In this document: in pieces, positions 26,862 through 36,041 of the stretch
Layout: every line of letters begins with the position of its first letter
How positions within the stretch are numbered: the stretch's first letter is position 1
Source: JANQPA01 sp964628385
GTDB taxonomy: Bacteria; Bacteroidota; Bacteroidia; Chitinophagales; Saprospiraceae
Direction of reading: 5' to 3'
DNA length: 64,000 bases
NCBI GenBank assembly: GCA_964628385.1
Contig: CAZVOD010000006.1
Location: 48,405-112,404, forward strand
Notes under the pieces: generated by a model
What the model saw: the letters and a program-made list of their open reading frames with translations, nothing else
Database searches by the model: none
What the model was told of the DNA's origin: nothing
Program-made: the position numbers and the translations under genes

Positions 26862-28244
26862 ATGAAAAAAATCAACCTGTGGATCTGCCTGTTAGGGCTA
26901 GTCCTGTTCCCCTATTGCAGTAATGAAGCGAAAGAAGTTCAACATGAGGACTCGGTAACCAAAGCCTGGTGGAATGAGTCAGAAGAAATGCTACTGGATA
27001 CTGTTTCCTACTATACATTCAAATACTTTTATGATTTTGCTCATCCCGTCTCCGGGATGGCAAGAGAGCGAAGCCATTCTCCCATTCCGGGTAAGAAGAA
27101 TAATGCCTACGATACAGAAGAAACGGTTACTATTGGAGGTACAGGTTTTGGTATTATGGCGTTTCCGGCTGCGGTAGAGCGAGGCTGGATCAGTCGGGAA
27201 GACGCTGTGGCACACCTCAATAAACTTACCAATTGGTTATATGAAGATGCTGAGCGTTTTCACGGTATGTTTTCGCATTGGTATGAAGGCAGCACTGGCA
27301 AAACATTTGCTTTTTCCAAAAAAGATAATGGCGGCGATGTGGTAGAATCAGCTTTTATGTTTCAGGGCCTGCTAACTGTGCGCCAGTATTTTGATGGCGA
27401 AAATACGGAAGAGAAAAAACTTAGAAATACGATTACAAAGCTTTGGGAAGAAGCCGACTGGGGTTTTTACAGGAATGGTAATCCATGGATTTTGTGGCAT
27501 TGGTCGCCTGATTTTGAGTTTGAAAAAAATATGCCGGTTGTAGGTTTTGACGAAACCCAAATCGTATACATCTTAGCCGCCAGCTCTCCCACTCATCCGG
27601 TAGATCCTGAGATTTACCATACCGGTTGGGCTATTGATTCTAATAATCGCTTTAGAGGCTATGGCGATTACGTGCAACGTCTAAAGATCGATAAGCGAAA
27701 CGACGGTGGCGGCCCACTGTTTTTTACTCACTATTCCTATCTTGGGATGAGTCCTTATTTCAAGGATAAATACGTAGAAGAAGCCGGATACGAAGCCTAC
27801 GCTGAGCACCATCGCGCCATGGCTATGGCTCAGGTAGCTTGGTGTGAAGAGGTAGCTTACCCGGATAGCTGCTGGGGCCTTACCTCCAGTGATGATCCTT
27901 TTGGATATAGTAGCCATGCTCCGAGCGAGCGGGAAGATAATGGTACTATCACCCCTACCGCTGCTGTATCTTCTATCCCTTATGTTCCGAAAAAATCCAT
28001 CGAAGCGATGCGTTATTTTTTGAATAATCACTATGATCAACTTTGGGGGCCATATGGTTTTTATGATAGTTTTAATTTAAAAGAAAATTATTTTGCTCCT
28101 TCCTATCTGGCTATTGACCAGGGGCCTATACCAGTAATGATCGAAAATTACAGAACCGGATTGTTGTGGAAAAACTTTATGTCTGATCCTGATATCCGGC
28201 AAGGGATAGAAAAACTCGAATTTCAATTAACCAAAACGATATAA
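26862..28244 (+). CDS. GH144-like glucoamylase-family lipoprotein
   Basis: A 460-residue lipoprotein (lipobox LFPYC, Cys about 19) made of a single PF10091 domain. It shares the same block order as the enzyme at 17062: YTFKYFYDFAHPVSGMARER, TIGGTGFGIMAFPAAVERGW, SHWYEGSTGK, NGGDVVESAFMFQG, WHWSPDFEF, TPTAAVSSIPYVPKKSIEAM and GPYGFYDSFNL. It lacks the Fn3 and sorting domains. Lipid anchoring and the neighbouring GH3 suggest it trims imported beta-1,2-gluco-oligosaccharides in the periplasm or at the outer membrane. The GH3 gene starts 13 bp downstream. Substrate is inferred from family and context. Confidence 0.83.
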   Translation: MKKINLWICLLGLVLFPYCSNEAKEVQHEDSVTKAWWNESEEMLLDTVSYYTFKYFYDFAHPVSGMARERSHSPIPGKKNNAYDTEETVTIGGTGFGIMAFPAAVERGWISREDAVAHLNKLTNWLYEDAERFHGMFSHWYEGSTGKTFAFSKKDNGGDVVESAFMFQGLLTVRQYFDGENTEEKKLRNTITKLWEEADWGFYRNGNPWILWHWSPDFEFEKNMPVVGFDETQIVYILAASSPTHPVDPEIYHTGWAIDSNNRFRGYGDYVQRLKIDKRNDGGGPLFFTHYSYLGMSPYFKDKYVEEAGYEAYAEHHRAMAMAQVAWCEEVAYPDSCWGLTSSDDPFGYSSHAPSEREDNGTITPTAAVSSIPYVPKKSIEAMRYFLNNHYDQLWGPYGFYDSFNLKENYFAPSYLAIDQGPIPVMIENYRTGLLWKNFMSDPDIRQGIEKLEFQLTKTI

Positions 28245-28257
28245 CCAATTAAGAAAA

Positions 28258-30495
28258 ATGAATCAGTTACTTTTACGCTTATGCTTATTATTCTTTTTGT
28301 TTTTCAACATTACCAATCTGGTTGGGCAGGTGGGTAGTCAAGACCGTGAAATGAAAGCCTTTATTGATGATTTGATGGAGAGGATGACCCTGGATGAGAT
28401 GATTGGTCAGACGGTGCAGTACACTAGTGGCTATGATGTGACCGGACCAGCATTGAGTACCAATTATCAAAAGTGGCTCAGAGAAGGCGCGGTAGGGTCT
28501 TTGTTAAATGCTCACGGAGCGGCTTACACGCGCGAAATGCAAAAGATAGCGGTGGAAGAAACCCGCCTTGGAATCCCCTTGCTATTGGGCTATGATGTTA
28601 TTCATGGGTATAAGACTATCTTTCCCATTAACCTGGGGAGTGCATGCAGCTGGGATATGGAGCGTATTGAAAATAGTGCCCGTGTGGCCGCAGAAGAAGC
28701 TTCTTCCGCGGGTTTGCATTGGACCTTTGCTCCGATGGTAGATATCGCCCGTGATCCTCGCTGGGGGCGCATTATGGAAGGTGGTGGCGAAGACCCCTAC
28801 TTGGTCAGTCGGATTGCCGAAGCTTATGTGAGAGGTTTCCAGGGAGAAGATATTTCCCAGACCAATACTTTGCTTTCCTGTGCCAAGCACTTTGCCGCTT
28901 ATGGTGCAGCTCAGGCCGGAAGAGACTACCACACCGTAGATATGAGTGAATGGGAATTGAGAAGCATTTACCTGCCGCCTTTCAAAGCTGCTGTGGATGC
29001 TGGAGTCTGGACCTTTATGACGGCCTTCAACGAGATAAATGGCGTACCAGCCTCCGGCAATAAATTTATATTTCGGGACATACTCAGAAAAGAGTGGGGC
29101 TTTGAAGGGGTCGTAGTATCAGACTACACCGCAATTAATGAAATGATCCCTCACGGCTATGCGGCCGATACCGCTCATGCTGCGGAACTGGCTATGAATG
29201 CGGGCGTTGATATGGATATGATGGGCAGTGCCTTCCGGTTGTACCTAAAAGACCTGATCGAGCAGGGTAAAGTTGACCGTTCTTATGTAGAGGATGCCTG
29301 TCGACGAATCCTGAAAGCTAAATATCAGCTGGGGCTCTTCGATGATCCTTATCGATATAGTGATATAGAAAGAGAAGCGGAAACTATCTATAAGGAAGAG
29401 TTTCTCGATGCCGCCCGGGATTTGGCCGCACATTCGCTGGTATTATTGAAAAATGAAAATAACGTTCTGCCACTAAAGAAAAATCAAAAGCTTGCTCTGA
29501 TCGGTCCTTTGGCAGACGATGAGTTTCATATTATTGGAGCATGGGCCGGATCTGGTGAAAGAGATGGCAAAGCAGTTTCTGTGAGAGAGGCTCTCGAAGA
29601 AGTAATTGGTGCAGATGATATAAACTTTGCGAGGGGAACAGAGATCAATGCCGCGTCAACTGATGGCTTTGAGGAAGCTATAAAAGCAGCCCGCCAAAGT
29701 GATGTAGTAGTAATGGTTATGGGAGAAGCCTATAATATGAGCGGTGAAGCGGCCAGTAGAACGGAGATTAACATTCCGGGCAATCAAAAGCAGTTGATGG
29801 AGACTATAAAAGCACTGGGCAAACCCGTAGTGCTGGTTCTAATGAACGGTCGACCTCTGGATTTAAGTTGGGAAGATGAAAATATGGACGCCATACTGGA
29901 AGCCTGGTTCCCGGGAACAATGGGAGGAGCAGCCATCGTAGATGCTCTTTACGGAGCGCATAATCCTTCCGGAAAATTGACGGTAACTTTCCCGCGTAAA
30001 TTAGGACAGGTTCCTATTTTTTATAATGTTAAAAATACAGGAAGACCTAAAGACGATGCTGTGGAGCCCAAGTATCGTTCCAAATACTTATTTACGCCTA
30101 ATACTCCGCTCTATCCATTTGGTTATGGATTGAGTTATACGACTTTTGAATACAGTGATTTGAAGCTTTCCAAAACAGATATCAAAGAAGGGCAAACAAT
30201 CACACTTACAGTTAATCTTAAAAATACTGGTAACTACGACGGATACGAGATTGCTCAAATGTATATCCGCGATAAAGTGGGGTCAGTAACACGTCCGCTC
30301 AAGGAGTTAAAAGGTTTTGAAAAAATATACTTGGAAAAAGGAGCTTCAAAAACTATTACTTTCACTATTGAACCGGAAGACCTTTATTTCTATCGTCAGG
30401 ATATGAGCTATGGTCTGGAGCCTGGTGATTTTGAAGTTTTTGTTGGAGGAAATTCAGTAGACGTACTCAGTCAATCATTTAAAGTTAGTAAGTAA
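28258..30495 (+). CDS. bglX: GH3 beta-glucosidase
   Basis: A 745-residue secreted GH3 enzyme with a signal peptide (FNITNLVGQ). Full three-part architecture: the N-terminal barrel (MTLDEMIGQTVQ, GIPLLLGYDVIHGYKTIFPI, HWTFAPMVDIARDPRWGRIMEGGGEDPYL), the nucleophile motif VVVSDYTAI with Asp about residue 289, the second alpha/beta domain (SLVLLKNENNVLPL) and a C-terminal Fn3-like domain (YPFGYGLSYTTFEY). It would release glucose from oligosaccharides made by the two GH144-like enzymes. GH3 enzymes with beta-1,2 preference are known beside GH144 genes in Bacteroidota; linkage here is inferred. One base separates its stop from the next start. Confidence 0.93.
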   Translation: MNQLLLRLCLLFFLFFNITNLVGQVGSQDREMKAFIDDLMERMTLDEMIGQTVQYTSGYDVTGPALSTNYQKWLREGAVGSLLNAHGAAYTREMQKIAVEETRLGIPLLLGYDVIHGYKTIFPINLGSACSWDMERIENSARVAAEEASSAGLHWTFAPMVDIARDPRWGRIMEGGGEDPYLVSRIAEAYVRGFQGEDISQTNTLLSCAKHFAAYGAAQAGRDYHTVDMSEWELRSIYLPPFKAAVDAGVWTFMTAFNEINGVPASGNKFIFRDILRKEWGFEGVVVSDYTAINEMIPHGYAADTAHAAELAMNAGVDMDMMGSAFRLYLKDLIEQGKVDRSYVEDACRRILKAKYQLGLFDDPYRYSDIEREAETIYKEEFLDAARDLAAHSLVLLKNENNVLPLKKNQKLALIGPLADDEFHIIGAWAGSGERDGKAVSVREALEEVIGADDINFARGTEINAASTDGFEEAIKAARQSDVVVMVMGEAYNMSGEAASRTEINIPGNQKQLMETIKALGKPVVLVLMNGRPLDLSWEDENMDAILEAWFPGTMGGAAIVDALYGAHNPSGKLTVTFPRKLGQVPIFYNVKNTGRPKDDAVEPKYRSKYLFTPNTPLYPFGYGLSYTTFEYSDLKLSKTDIKEGQTITLTVNLKNTGNYDGYEIAQMYIRDKVGSVTRPLKELKGFEKIYLEKGASKTITFTIEPEDLYFYRQDMSYGLEPGDFEVFVGGNSVDVLSQSFKVSK

Positions 30496-30496
30496 A

Positions 30497-31417
30497 ATGA
30501 CAGGTAGAACAATAATACTCCTCGGCATAATAATGGCCGTAATGAATTACGGCATGGCACAGCAGCGCTACATTGATGACCTTTTTGAGCAAGTCGATAA
30601 AAAGACCTATGTATATGCGAAAAAGGATAAGCAAAAGCTTCGCCTTGATGTTTATACCCCCAAAAAGGATAAGGCAAAGCAGCGCATGTGTATGATCTGG
30701 ATGCACGGCGGTGGCTTTGCCGGAGGAACAAGAGATAACAAAGCAGAGGTAGATTTGATGGAAATAGCTGCCAGCAAAGGCTATGTGGCTGTTTCTATTT
30801 CTTATCGCCTGACTCGAAAGGGAAAGTCTTTTAGTTGTGATGCTTCCCGGGAAGAAAAAATGGAGACTTTTCGCCTGGCTTCTCAGGACCTCTGGGATGC
30901 TATTTATTACATGTACGACAATAGCGAGCAATTTGCCATCGATCCGGAGGCACTCATTATCGGGGGGAGTAGCGCCGGGGCTGAAGGCGTGATGAATGCA
31001 GTATATATGCGCGATTGGCTCTACGAAGGAACGACCAGGTATGATTCGATTCAGCCTGCTGCTATCTTTACCCTGGCCGGAGCTATGATCGATGCGCGAT
31101 ATATCAATAAGGATAATGCCGTGCCAGCAGTAATGTTTCACGGTACTGATGACAATCTGGTACCTTACGCTACTGCACCGCATCACTACTGCAAACCCGA
31201 TGATATCGGATATATCTGGCTGGATGGTTCCAAAACAATAGCAGAAAAGCTGCAGTCTTTACGGTCCAGCTACTTATTATACACCTTTGAAAAGGCACGC
31301 CACGAAATCTCGGGCATACCTTTTGATCGGTTGAATGGCGTTTTTGAATTTTTACATCAAATTATTAAGGAAGAAAAAATCATTCAAAATGAAGTGATCG
31401 TTCCTACCAAACCATAA
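30497..31417 (+). CDS. Secreted alpha/beta hydrolase (carboxylesterase-like)
   Basis: A 306-residue protein with a signal peptide (IIMAVMNYGMAQQ). The alpha/beta-hydrolase motifs are clear: oxyanion-hole MHGGGFAGG, nucleophile elbow GGSSAGAEG, the acid in HGTDDNLVPY and the His in ARHEISG. It is last in the polysaccharide locus and starts 1 bp after the GH3 gene. A deacylase acting on substituted glycans (for example succinyl or acetyl groups) is an attractive guess but cannot be shown. Its 3' end overlaps the convergent astacin gene by 14 bp. Confidence 0.83.
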   Translation: MTGRTIILLGIIMAVMNYGMAQQRYIDDLFEQVDKKTYVYAKKDKQKLRLDVYTPKKDKAKQRMCMIWMHGGGFAGGTRDNKAEVDLMEIAASKGYVAVSISYRLTRKGKSFSCDASREEKMETFRLASQDLWDAIYYMYDNSEQFAIDPEALIIGGSSAGAEGVMNAVYMRDWLYEGTTRYDSIQPAAIFTLAGAMIDARYINKDNAVPAVMFHGTDDNLVPYATAPHHYCKPDDIGYIWLDGSKTIAEKLQSLRSSYLLYTFEKARHEISGIPFDRLNGVFEFLHQIIKEEKIIQNEVIVPTKP

Positions 31418-32540
31418 TAGCAGAGTCGCCAGTCTGGAATTTGAAGTACAATCGCAATCGAATGACATACCGGTGACCTTCTATCAACTTCATGCGAATC
31501 ATAGCATTATAATCCTTACCACTGTCGTCGTCTCCATCCCGGTACTTCAGTTCTCCATCCACTTCCTCGAATAATACCATTACGGTATCCATTTGTCCAA
31601 AAGTACCGATATTATACGCTCGGGTGTAAGACGGATAGAAGGCAAAGTCCTTTTGTTCTGACGGTTGTAGGTTAAATGTACTGGATTCCATGAGCTTTAA
31701 CATCGGTAGCTCGTCTCGCTGGTCGACAGGAGGATAAAAGTATTTGGCCCAGGCTATATCTCTTTCAGACAGGCCGCCTTCCGGCGTCAGTCCACTACTG
31801 TACTCTACTGGCCTTTTGATCATCCCGGCACGAAAAGGATAATGCATGATAGAATCCGGATCCCAATTGGAACCCTGAACTTCGTCGGGTGAAATCTTTC
31901 GAATAATATTGTGATACGTTACTTCCTGTGGCCAAAAATTGGGCGGCCCCGCCAATTCATCATAAACCCGGGCTTCATCCCACACTATACCAGCGTAAGG
32001 ATTTTGATGCTCATGCGGAAAGCCCAATGTATGCCCTATTTCATGTAGCGCTACATCAAGGCCATCGCGAGCCCGAGCAATATTCCACCCAAAGTTCATC
32101 GTCCTTTCATTGGAAGAAATATTCAGAATATCTCTGCCAACATATGACCAGGCGCCATCGCCATCCATAAAGCCGATACGGATTTCCGCATCTTCTCTTC
32201 GATTGACTTCCCTAAATTGAAGGCCAATACCCGTATTTTTCCAGATTTCAAATGCCTCTCTAACGACCTCTTTTTCTCTATTGCTACCTCTCCAGGTCCG
32301 CCAAATACGCTGCCCATTATTGGTGTAAACATACTGCCCGTCATTATCACCGTCAAAAAAGTAATAATGCAGGATAGTCTCGTTTACCCATTTCTTGTCA
32401 TTGATAACAATAAGACGCTGCCGATCCTGAGATACCTCAGGATCAAACTTGCGAACCTCTGGTTGACGTGCCGAACAATAAAGTGGTGTACTATCGGCAG
32501 GAAGCTCTGCCGGATTTGTGGAATAGTGCTTTTCTTCCAT
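31404..32540 (-). CDS. Astacin-family (M12A) zinc metalloprotease
   Basis: A 378-residue protein with the full astacin zinc signature HEIGHTLGFPHEHQNP (three His ligands plus the catalytic Glu) and the Met-turn SIMHYPF about 60 residues on. The catalytic domain spans about residues 50-275; the remaining ~100 residues form an uncharacterised C-terminal beta-rich domain. No signal peptide is seen: the N-terminus MEEKHYSTNPAELP is hydrophilic, which is odd for an astacin. It is transcribed alone and converges on the esterase gene. Substrate unknown. Confidence 0.87.
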   Translation of the reverse strand: MEEKHYSTNPAELPADSTPLYCSARQPEVRKFDPEVSQDRQRLIVINDKKWVNETILHYYFFDGDNDGQYVYTNNGQRIWRTWRGSNREKEVVREAFEIWKNTGIGLQFREVNRREDAEIRIGFMDGDGAWSYVGRDILNISSNERTMNFGWNIARARDGLDVALHEIGHTLGFPHEHQNPYAGIVWDEARVYDELAGPPNFWPQEVTYHNIIRKISPDEVQGSNWDPDSIMHYPFRAGMIKRPVEYSSGLTPEGGLSERDIAWAKYFYPPVDQRDELPMLKLMESSTFNLQPSEQKDFAFYPSYTRAYNIGTFGQMDTVMVLFEEVDGELKYRDGDDDSGKDYNAMIRMKLIEGHRYVIRLRLYFKFQTGDSAIMVW

Positions 32541-32848
32541 TTTGGAAACGGTTTAGGTTTGATGTTTTTTCTATGAGTAATATAAATATTTTTTAACACC
32601 CACAGATCAATTGATCGCAGTTAGTTGGAGTAAGAGTAGAAATAAGAAAATATACGTATGATGGAGGAGGTTTGTGAAGAATACTTCCGGGACCTTGATC
32701 AGCAGTTGGATCAGCGGCCCATTGTAGATATCAACCAAAAAATGATACATTGCTACGACGTCACGTTGGTAGAAGGTCAGGATATTTATCCGCAACCTTT
32801 ACTTTCACTACGTCCTGCATACAATATCAGGTTGCGGATGAATCGCTG
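32541..32848. other. Intergenic interval without a supported gene
   Basis: About 308 bp between two minus-strand genes. It holds a 66-codon plus-strand frame (from 32658) with no recognisable similarity or signal, whose end overlaps the next gene. I see no hairpin or repeat. It presumably carries the astacin promoter. Confidence 0.4.
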
Positions 32849-33277
32849 CTACTCCTGAGGGGAGAGATCATAAACTAAGTAATTGGTTTTACCTTGCCAG
32901 GGCAATGGATCCATTTTTTCTTTATAAAAAAGCCGTACTTTTTGGCCTTCGTATTGCGCCAGCTTTTCATAAACGTCTCTGCTAGGCACAGAGAAATTCC
33001 AGATATTGCCCGAAAGGCCGCTGTCAGCATCATTTTGAAAGCCACCGAGGTTGAGTTGTCCTTCGTAGGTTTTGAACATAACTCCTTTTTTGGAAAGTTT
33101 GATCAAATTACCGGTACGTGTACCCTTACTGTAAGTATAATTGGCATAAGCCAAGTATCCAACCCCGGTCAGTAGGGCTACTAAAATAATAACCAGGAGA
33201 ATTCTAAATATAACTTTTCTAAAAGATTTACCGATGGATTCGGCACCTTCATTCAGCACTTGCTTAAATTCGCTCAT
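32849..33277 (-). CDS. Single-pass membrane protein of unknown function
   Basis: A 142-residue protein with one transmembrane helix (about residues 24-46, FRILLVIILVALLTGVGYLAYA) and a ~95-residue beta-rich exported domain (RTGNLIKLSKKGVMFKTYEGQLNLGG ... SVPSRDVYEKLAQYEGQKVRLFYKEK). Similar short Bacteroidota proteins are sometimes mislabelled 6-phosphogluconate dehydrogenase; nothing of that enzyme is visible. The N-terminal 20 residues should be cytoplasmic. It is 63 bp from the next upstream gene on the same strand. Function unknown. Confidence 0.72.
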   Translation of the reverse strand: MSEFKQVLNEGAESIGKSFRKVIFRILLVIILVALLTGVGYLAYANYTYSKGTRTGNLIKLSKKGVMFKTYEGQLNLGGFQNDADSGLSGNIWNFSVPSRDVYEKLAQYEGQKVRLFYKEKMDPLPWQGKTNYLVYDLSPQE

Positions 33278-33340
33278 AGTCTTTTGATTTAATTCGACTA
33301 CAAAATAGGGAGTTATTGAATGAGAAAAAATAGCGCAGCT

Positions 33341-34267
33341 CTATTTTTCTAGTGCGATCAGGCGATTATTGGCAAATGTGGATATCGGATTAAAATGCTT
33401 TCCGTTCCAAAGTCCAAAAAGACTTATTGGCTGACCCATGCTCAGGCCCATGATTTTCCAAAAAGAAAGAGAAGCGGAGTCTATAGGAATGCTTTTATTG
33501 AGTTTGTCTACCAAATAATAATTATCCTGAAAATGAGGAATTACATCATTAAAAAGGCAGGGGAGTTCCTCTAGGAATGGATTTTTCCTGAGCACTTTGG
33601 TGTAGGTTTTCATAAAACTATCAAGATGAGGAAAGCCGCCCTGTCCCTGAAAGCCGCCCTGATCCGTAACCGGCTCTTTGAAGAGGGCCCTCACTTTTAT
33701 AGCTCCGGGGTAATAAATGGCCGCTCCCTTGTAAATATGACCAAACTGATAGATCGGTTGAAAGTCTTCACTTCCCCAGAGGTAATCTAATATTAATGCC
33801 AAACGCCTGGATTGTTCGCCGTATAGCCAGGTTCTGCGAAAGTTTAATTTTTCATCTCCTCCAAATTGAAGGCCGAGCACCAGCCATTTGTCCCGGATAC
33901 CATCTTGCTCCAGCACCTGCTTTTTATCCACTCTAACCCCTCCGAGGCGAAGTAATTCTTGTTGTAGCCCTTGATTTTGACTGGATAGGCTTTGGAAGGC
34001 TTTGGAAAACAGGTATAAAAAGGTAACCTCTTCGAGGACTTTTTCGTGCCAGTTGACTTTTGTAAATAAAGGCTTCAAGGCCCTGATACGGTTGGCAATC
34101 CCACTCAATTTGGCATTGACCATTCGGCTAGCCAGTTCTTCTAGGTATTCCTCATGCTGATGGTCCAGTGAAGCCAATCCCTGTCGAACCAAATCCAGTA
34201 GCCACTGCTCTAACTCCTGAGCACCAGCCCGCATTTCTTCCAACCTGTTTTCCGGCACAATGAGCAT
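33341..34267 (-). CDS. SWIM-associated protein lacking the zinc finger
   Basis: A 308-residue protein resembling the C-terminal part of bacterial SWIM zinc-finger proteins: ELEQWLLDLVRQGLA, LASRMVNAKLSGIANRIRAL, the IRDKWLVLGLQF block and RTWLYGEQSRRLALILDY. The N-terminal ~100 residues that normally hold CxCx(n)CxH are absent. It begins only 2 bp after the RNase III stop codon, so the truncation is fixed by its neighbour rather than by a missed start. SWIM proteins usually travel with MoxR/VWA genes; none adjoin here. Probably co-expressed with rnc; function unknown. Confidence 0.65.
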   Translation of the reverse strand: MLIVPENRLEEMRAGAQELEQWLLDLVRQGLASLDHQHEEYLEELASRMVNAKLSGIANRIRALKPLFTKVNWHEKVLEEVTFLYLFSKAFQSLSSQNQGLQQELLRLGGVRVDKKQVLEQDGIRDKWLVLGLQFGGDEKLNFRRTWLYGEQSRRLALILDYLWGSEDFQPIYQFGHIYKGAAIYYPGAIKVRALFKEPVTDQGGFQGQGGFPHLDSFMKTYTKVLRKNPFLEELPCLFNDVIPHFQDNYYLVDKLNKSIPIDSASLSFWKIMGLSMGQPISLFGLWNGKHFNPISTFANNRLIALEK

Positions 34268-34269
34268 GT

Positions 34270-35013
34270 CTATTCGTATTCTTCTTCTTCTACCAAGATA
34301 CCAAGCGCTTGCATAGCCTTTTCAGAGGCCGTCTGCTCGGCACTCTTTTTATTAAAATCATCAGCAGTGGCCATCTTTTCGCCGTTAATAACAACAGCCA
34401 CCTTGAAACGGTCTCTTTTCTCAAACTTGTATCTGGCCAGTAATTTGTAACTTACCGATTGCCCATTTTTCTGACACCATTCCAGGAGCTGACTTTTATA
34501 GTTATCGTCTACTTTTTCCAATTCGTGAACATCAACATAATTGCGCAGTACTTTCTGGATAACAAAATCACGGGTGCCAGTATAGCCACACTCTAAATAA
34601 ACAGCACCAACGAGGGCTTCCACAGCGTTACCCAGCATGGAATAGCTAAGGCGAGTTTGATTGTATTCATTGAGCAACACATCCAGCCCCATTTTGTCAC
34701 CGATTTTGTTTAAAGCTTTGCGCTTGACAATTTTTGAACGCATTTTGGTAAGGAACCCTTCATCTTTGCCTGGATATTTTTTGAAAAGGTATTCGGCCAC
34801 AATAGTGCCGAGTACAGCATCTCCCAAATATTCCAGCCTTTCATTATTCTGAAGGCCATTTGCTTTTTCAGAAGTGGTCGATTTATGGGAAAAAGCAAGC
34901 TTAAAAATACTCAGATTGGCCGGGACAAAACCCAGCAGAGGGCTCAGCTTTTTGGCAAAGTTCTTGTCTTTTGACAAGTGGAAATTGTACAATTTGAAGA
35001 TAATCTGCAACAC
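34270..35013 (-). CDS. rnc: Ribonuclease III
   Basis: A 247-residue double-stranded RNA endonuclease for rRNA and mRNA processing. The catalytic signature NERLEYLGDAVLG and the second acidic motif GNAVEALVGAVYLECG are intact, followed by a C-terminal dsRNA-binding domain (YKSQLLEWCQKNGQSVSYKLL ... KKSAEQTASEKAMQAL). It belongs to the acpP-fabF-rnc cluster common in Bacteroidota, but here a ~1 kb gene-poor stretch separates it from fabF. The next gene starts 2 bp after its stop. Confidence 0.95.
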   Translation of the reverse strand: MLQIIFKLYNFHLSKDKNFAKKLSPLLGFVPANLSIFKLAFSHKSTTSEKANGLQNNERLEYLGDAVLGTIVAEYLFKKYPGKDEGFLTKMRSKIVKRKALNKIGDKMGLDVLLNEYNQTRLSYSMLGNAVEALVGAVYLECGYTGTRDFVIQKVLRNYVDVHELEKVDDNYKSQLLEWCQKNGQSVSYKLLARYKFEKRDRFKVAVVINGEKMATADDFNKKSAEQTASEKAMQALGILVEEEEYE

Positions 35014-35097
35014 AGTTCACTTTTGTTGTAAGAAGTTGGTACCCAAAAATTCCGTTACCTTTGCTATACTAAAATCCCGCCATTAAAAGACACTCGT

Positions 35098-35123
35098 TGA
35101 AAAACAGGCTATTCTGTTTTTCA
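35098..35123. repeat. Perfect 10-bp inverted repeat
   Basis: TGAAAAACAG, 6-nt loop, CTGTTTTTCA. It lies 85 bp upstream of the rnc start codon and could be a hairpin in the rnc leader or an operator. Confidence 0.45.
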
Positions 35124-35933
35124 GCAAATGTTTTATTTGGTTTTAAGGACTAACAGTTTAGAAAGAGTACGCCGGAATCATCAATCAGTAAGGGTATGCC
35201 CTACCTCAACCAACTTCCGTTACTAAAATTAATTATTTGGTGGTTGTAATGGCTGGAAGCGCTTAACCCCAGAGGAGTTGCAGTGCTCAGAGCCTTCTTA
35301 TTGTGATGGCGAATTTATGGCGTTGAATCAGGAAACATATCTACAACTTAATAAAGCTGAGCGTACGTTTCTTTGATATTTTGGAGAAATATTTAGATAT
35401 ATACCAAGGCGGAGCGTTCCAATGTGCTAAAATCTTATCGGTTGCCTTTGCAAGCCGATGTTATCCAAAACAAATTTATCACTGGCTCTGAAAGCCTCGA
35501 TGCTTCTGCTTTTTTTACCAACTTTACAAATTGCAACCTTATCGAAATATATGAAACCCGTAAGGTCAGGTTTGATATATTTTGGGACAAATTCCTTCCA
35601 TCAAGTAGCGAAATTGTCCGGTCTTTTTATCGGCTGCCAAGAGCCTTGATACATATTTAAATATTAGGCAAAATTGAGAAACAACTCCATGAATTTGCCA
35701 AGATCATTCTTTGTCATCAACAGCTGAGTTAATTGATTAAAATCAGTGTAAAGCTACTTCAGCAAGATCAATACAAAAATATAATATTACTATCAGAAAA
35801 TATTAATTTATGAAGAGATAAATGCGTCATAAAATACGTAAACAGGTAAGTTCTGAGCGGAAAGGCCGGATTTTGGACATTTCTTTAAAGGGGGGAAAAG
35901 AATCACCACACGTTTTACTAGTAGAAACCCCTA

Positions 35934-35994
35934 AGGTTTTCGGTTCAACAAAAGCGTACATCAACAACAGAAGCCTTTATTGAACTGAAAACCT
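35934..35994. repeat. 15-bp inverted repeat downstream of fabF
   Basis: AGGTTTTCGGTTCAA (35934-35948) and TTGAACTGAAAACCT (35980-35994) pair with one mismatch across a 31-nt loop, 47 bp beyond the fabF stop codon. It may act as the fabF terminator or be the ends of a remnant element. Confidence 0.45.
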
Positions 35995-36041
35995 CCGGCG
36001 TTTGATCTGCAGACGGCCCTTAGCACAAGCTCGCCGGGTTC

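Larger units (their letters stand above)
35014..36041. other. 1-kb gene-poor interval between fabF and rnc
   Basis: No supported gene. It carries a perfect 10-bp inverted repeat TGAAAAACAG/CTGTTTTTCA (35098-35107, 35114-35123), small frames at 35424-35660 (78 codons) and 35822-35983 (53 codons), and a 15-bp imperfect inverted repeat at 35934-35994. A run of short plus-strand frames broken by stops near 35245-35375 could be a decayed gene, but I recognise no family. Confidence 0.5.

Noticed and set aside
32658..32858. 66-codon plus-strand frame in the gap between the astacin gene and its neighbour
   Set aside because: No recognisable family or signal, and it overlaps the end of the antisense gene at 32849; likely chance.
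35424..35660. 78-codon and overlapping 63-codon frames in the fabF-rnc gap
   Set aside because: Two overlapping frames with equal lack of similarity; no start context or domain.
35822..35983. 53-codon basic frame
   Set aside because: Short, overlaps an inverted repeat, no support as a gene.
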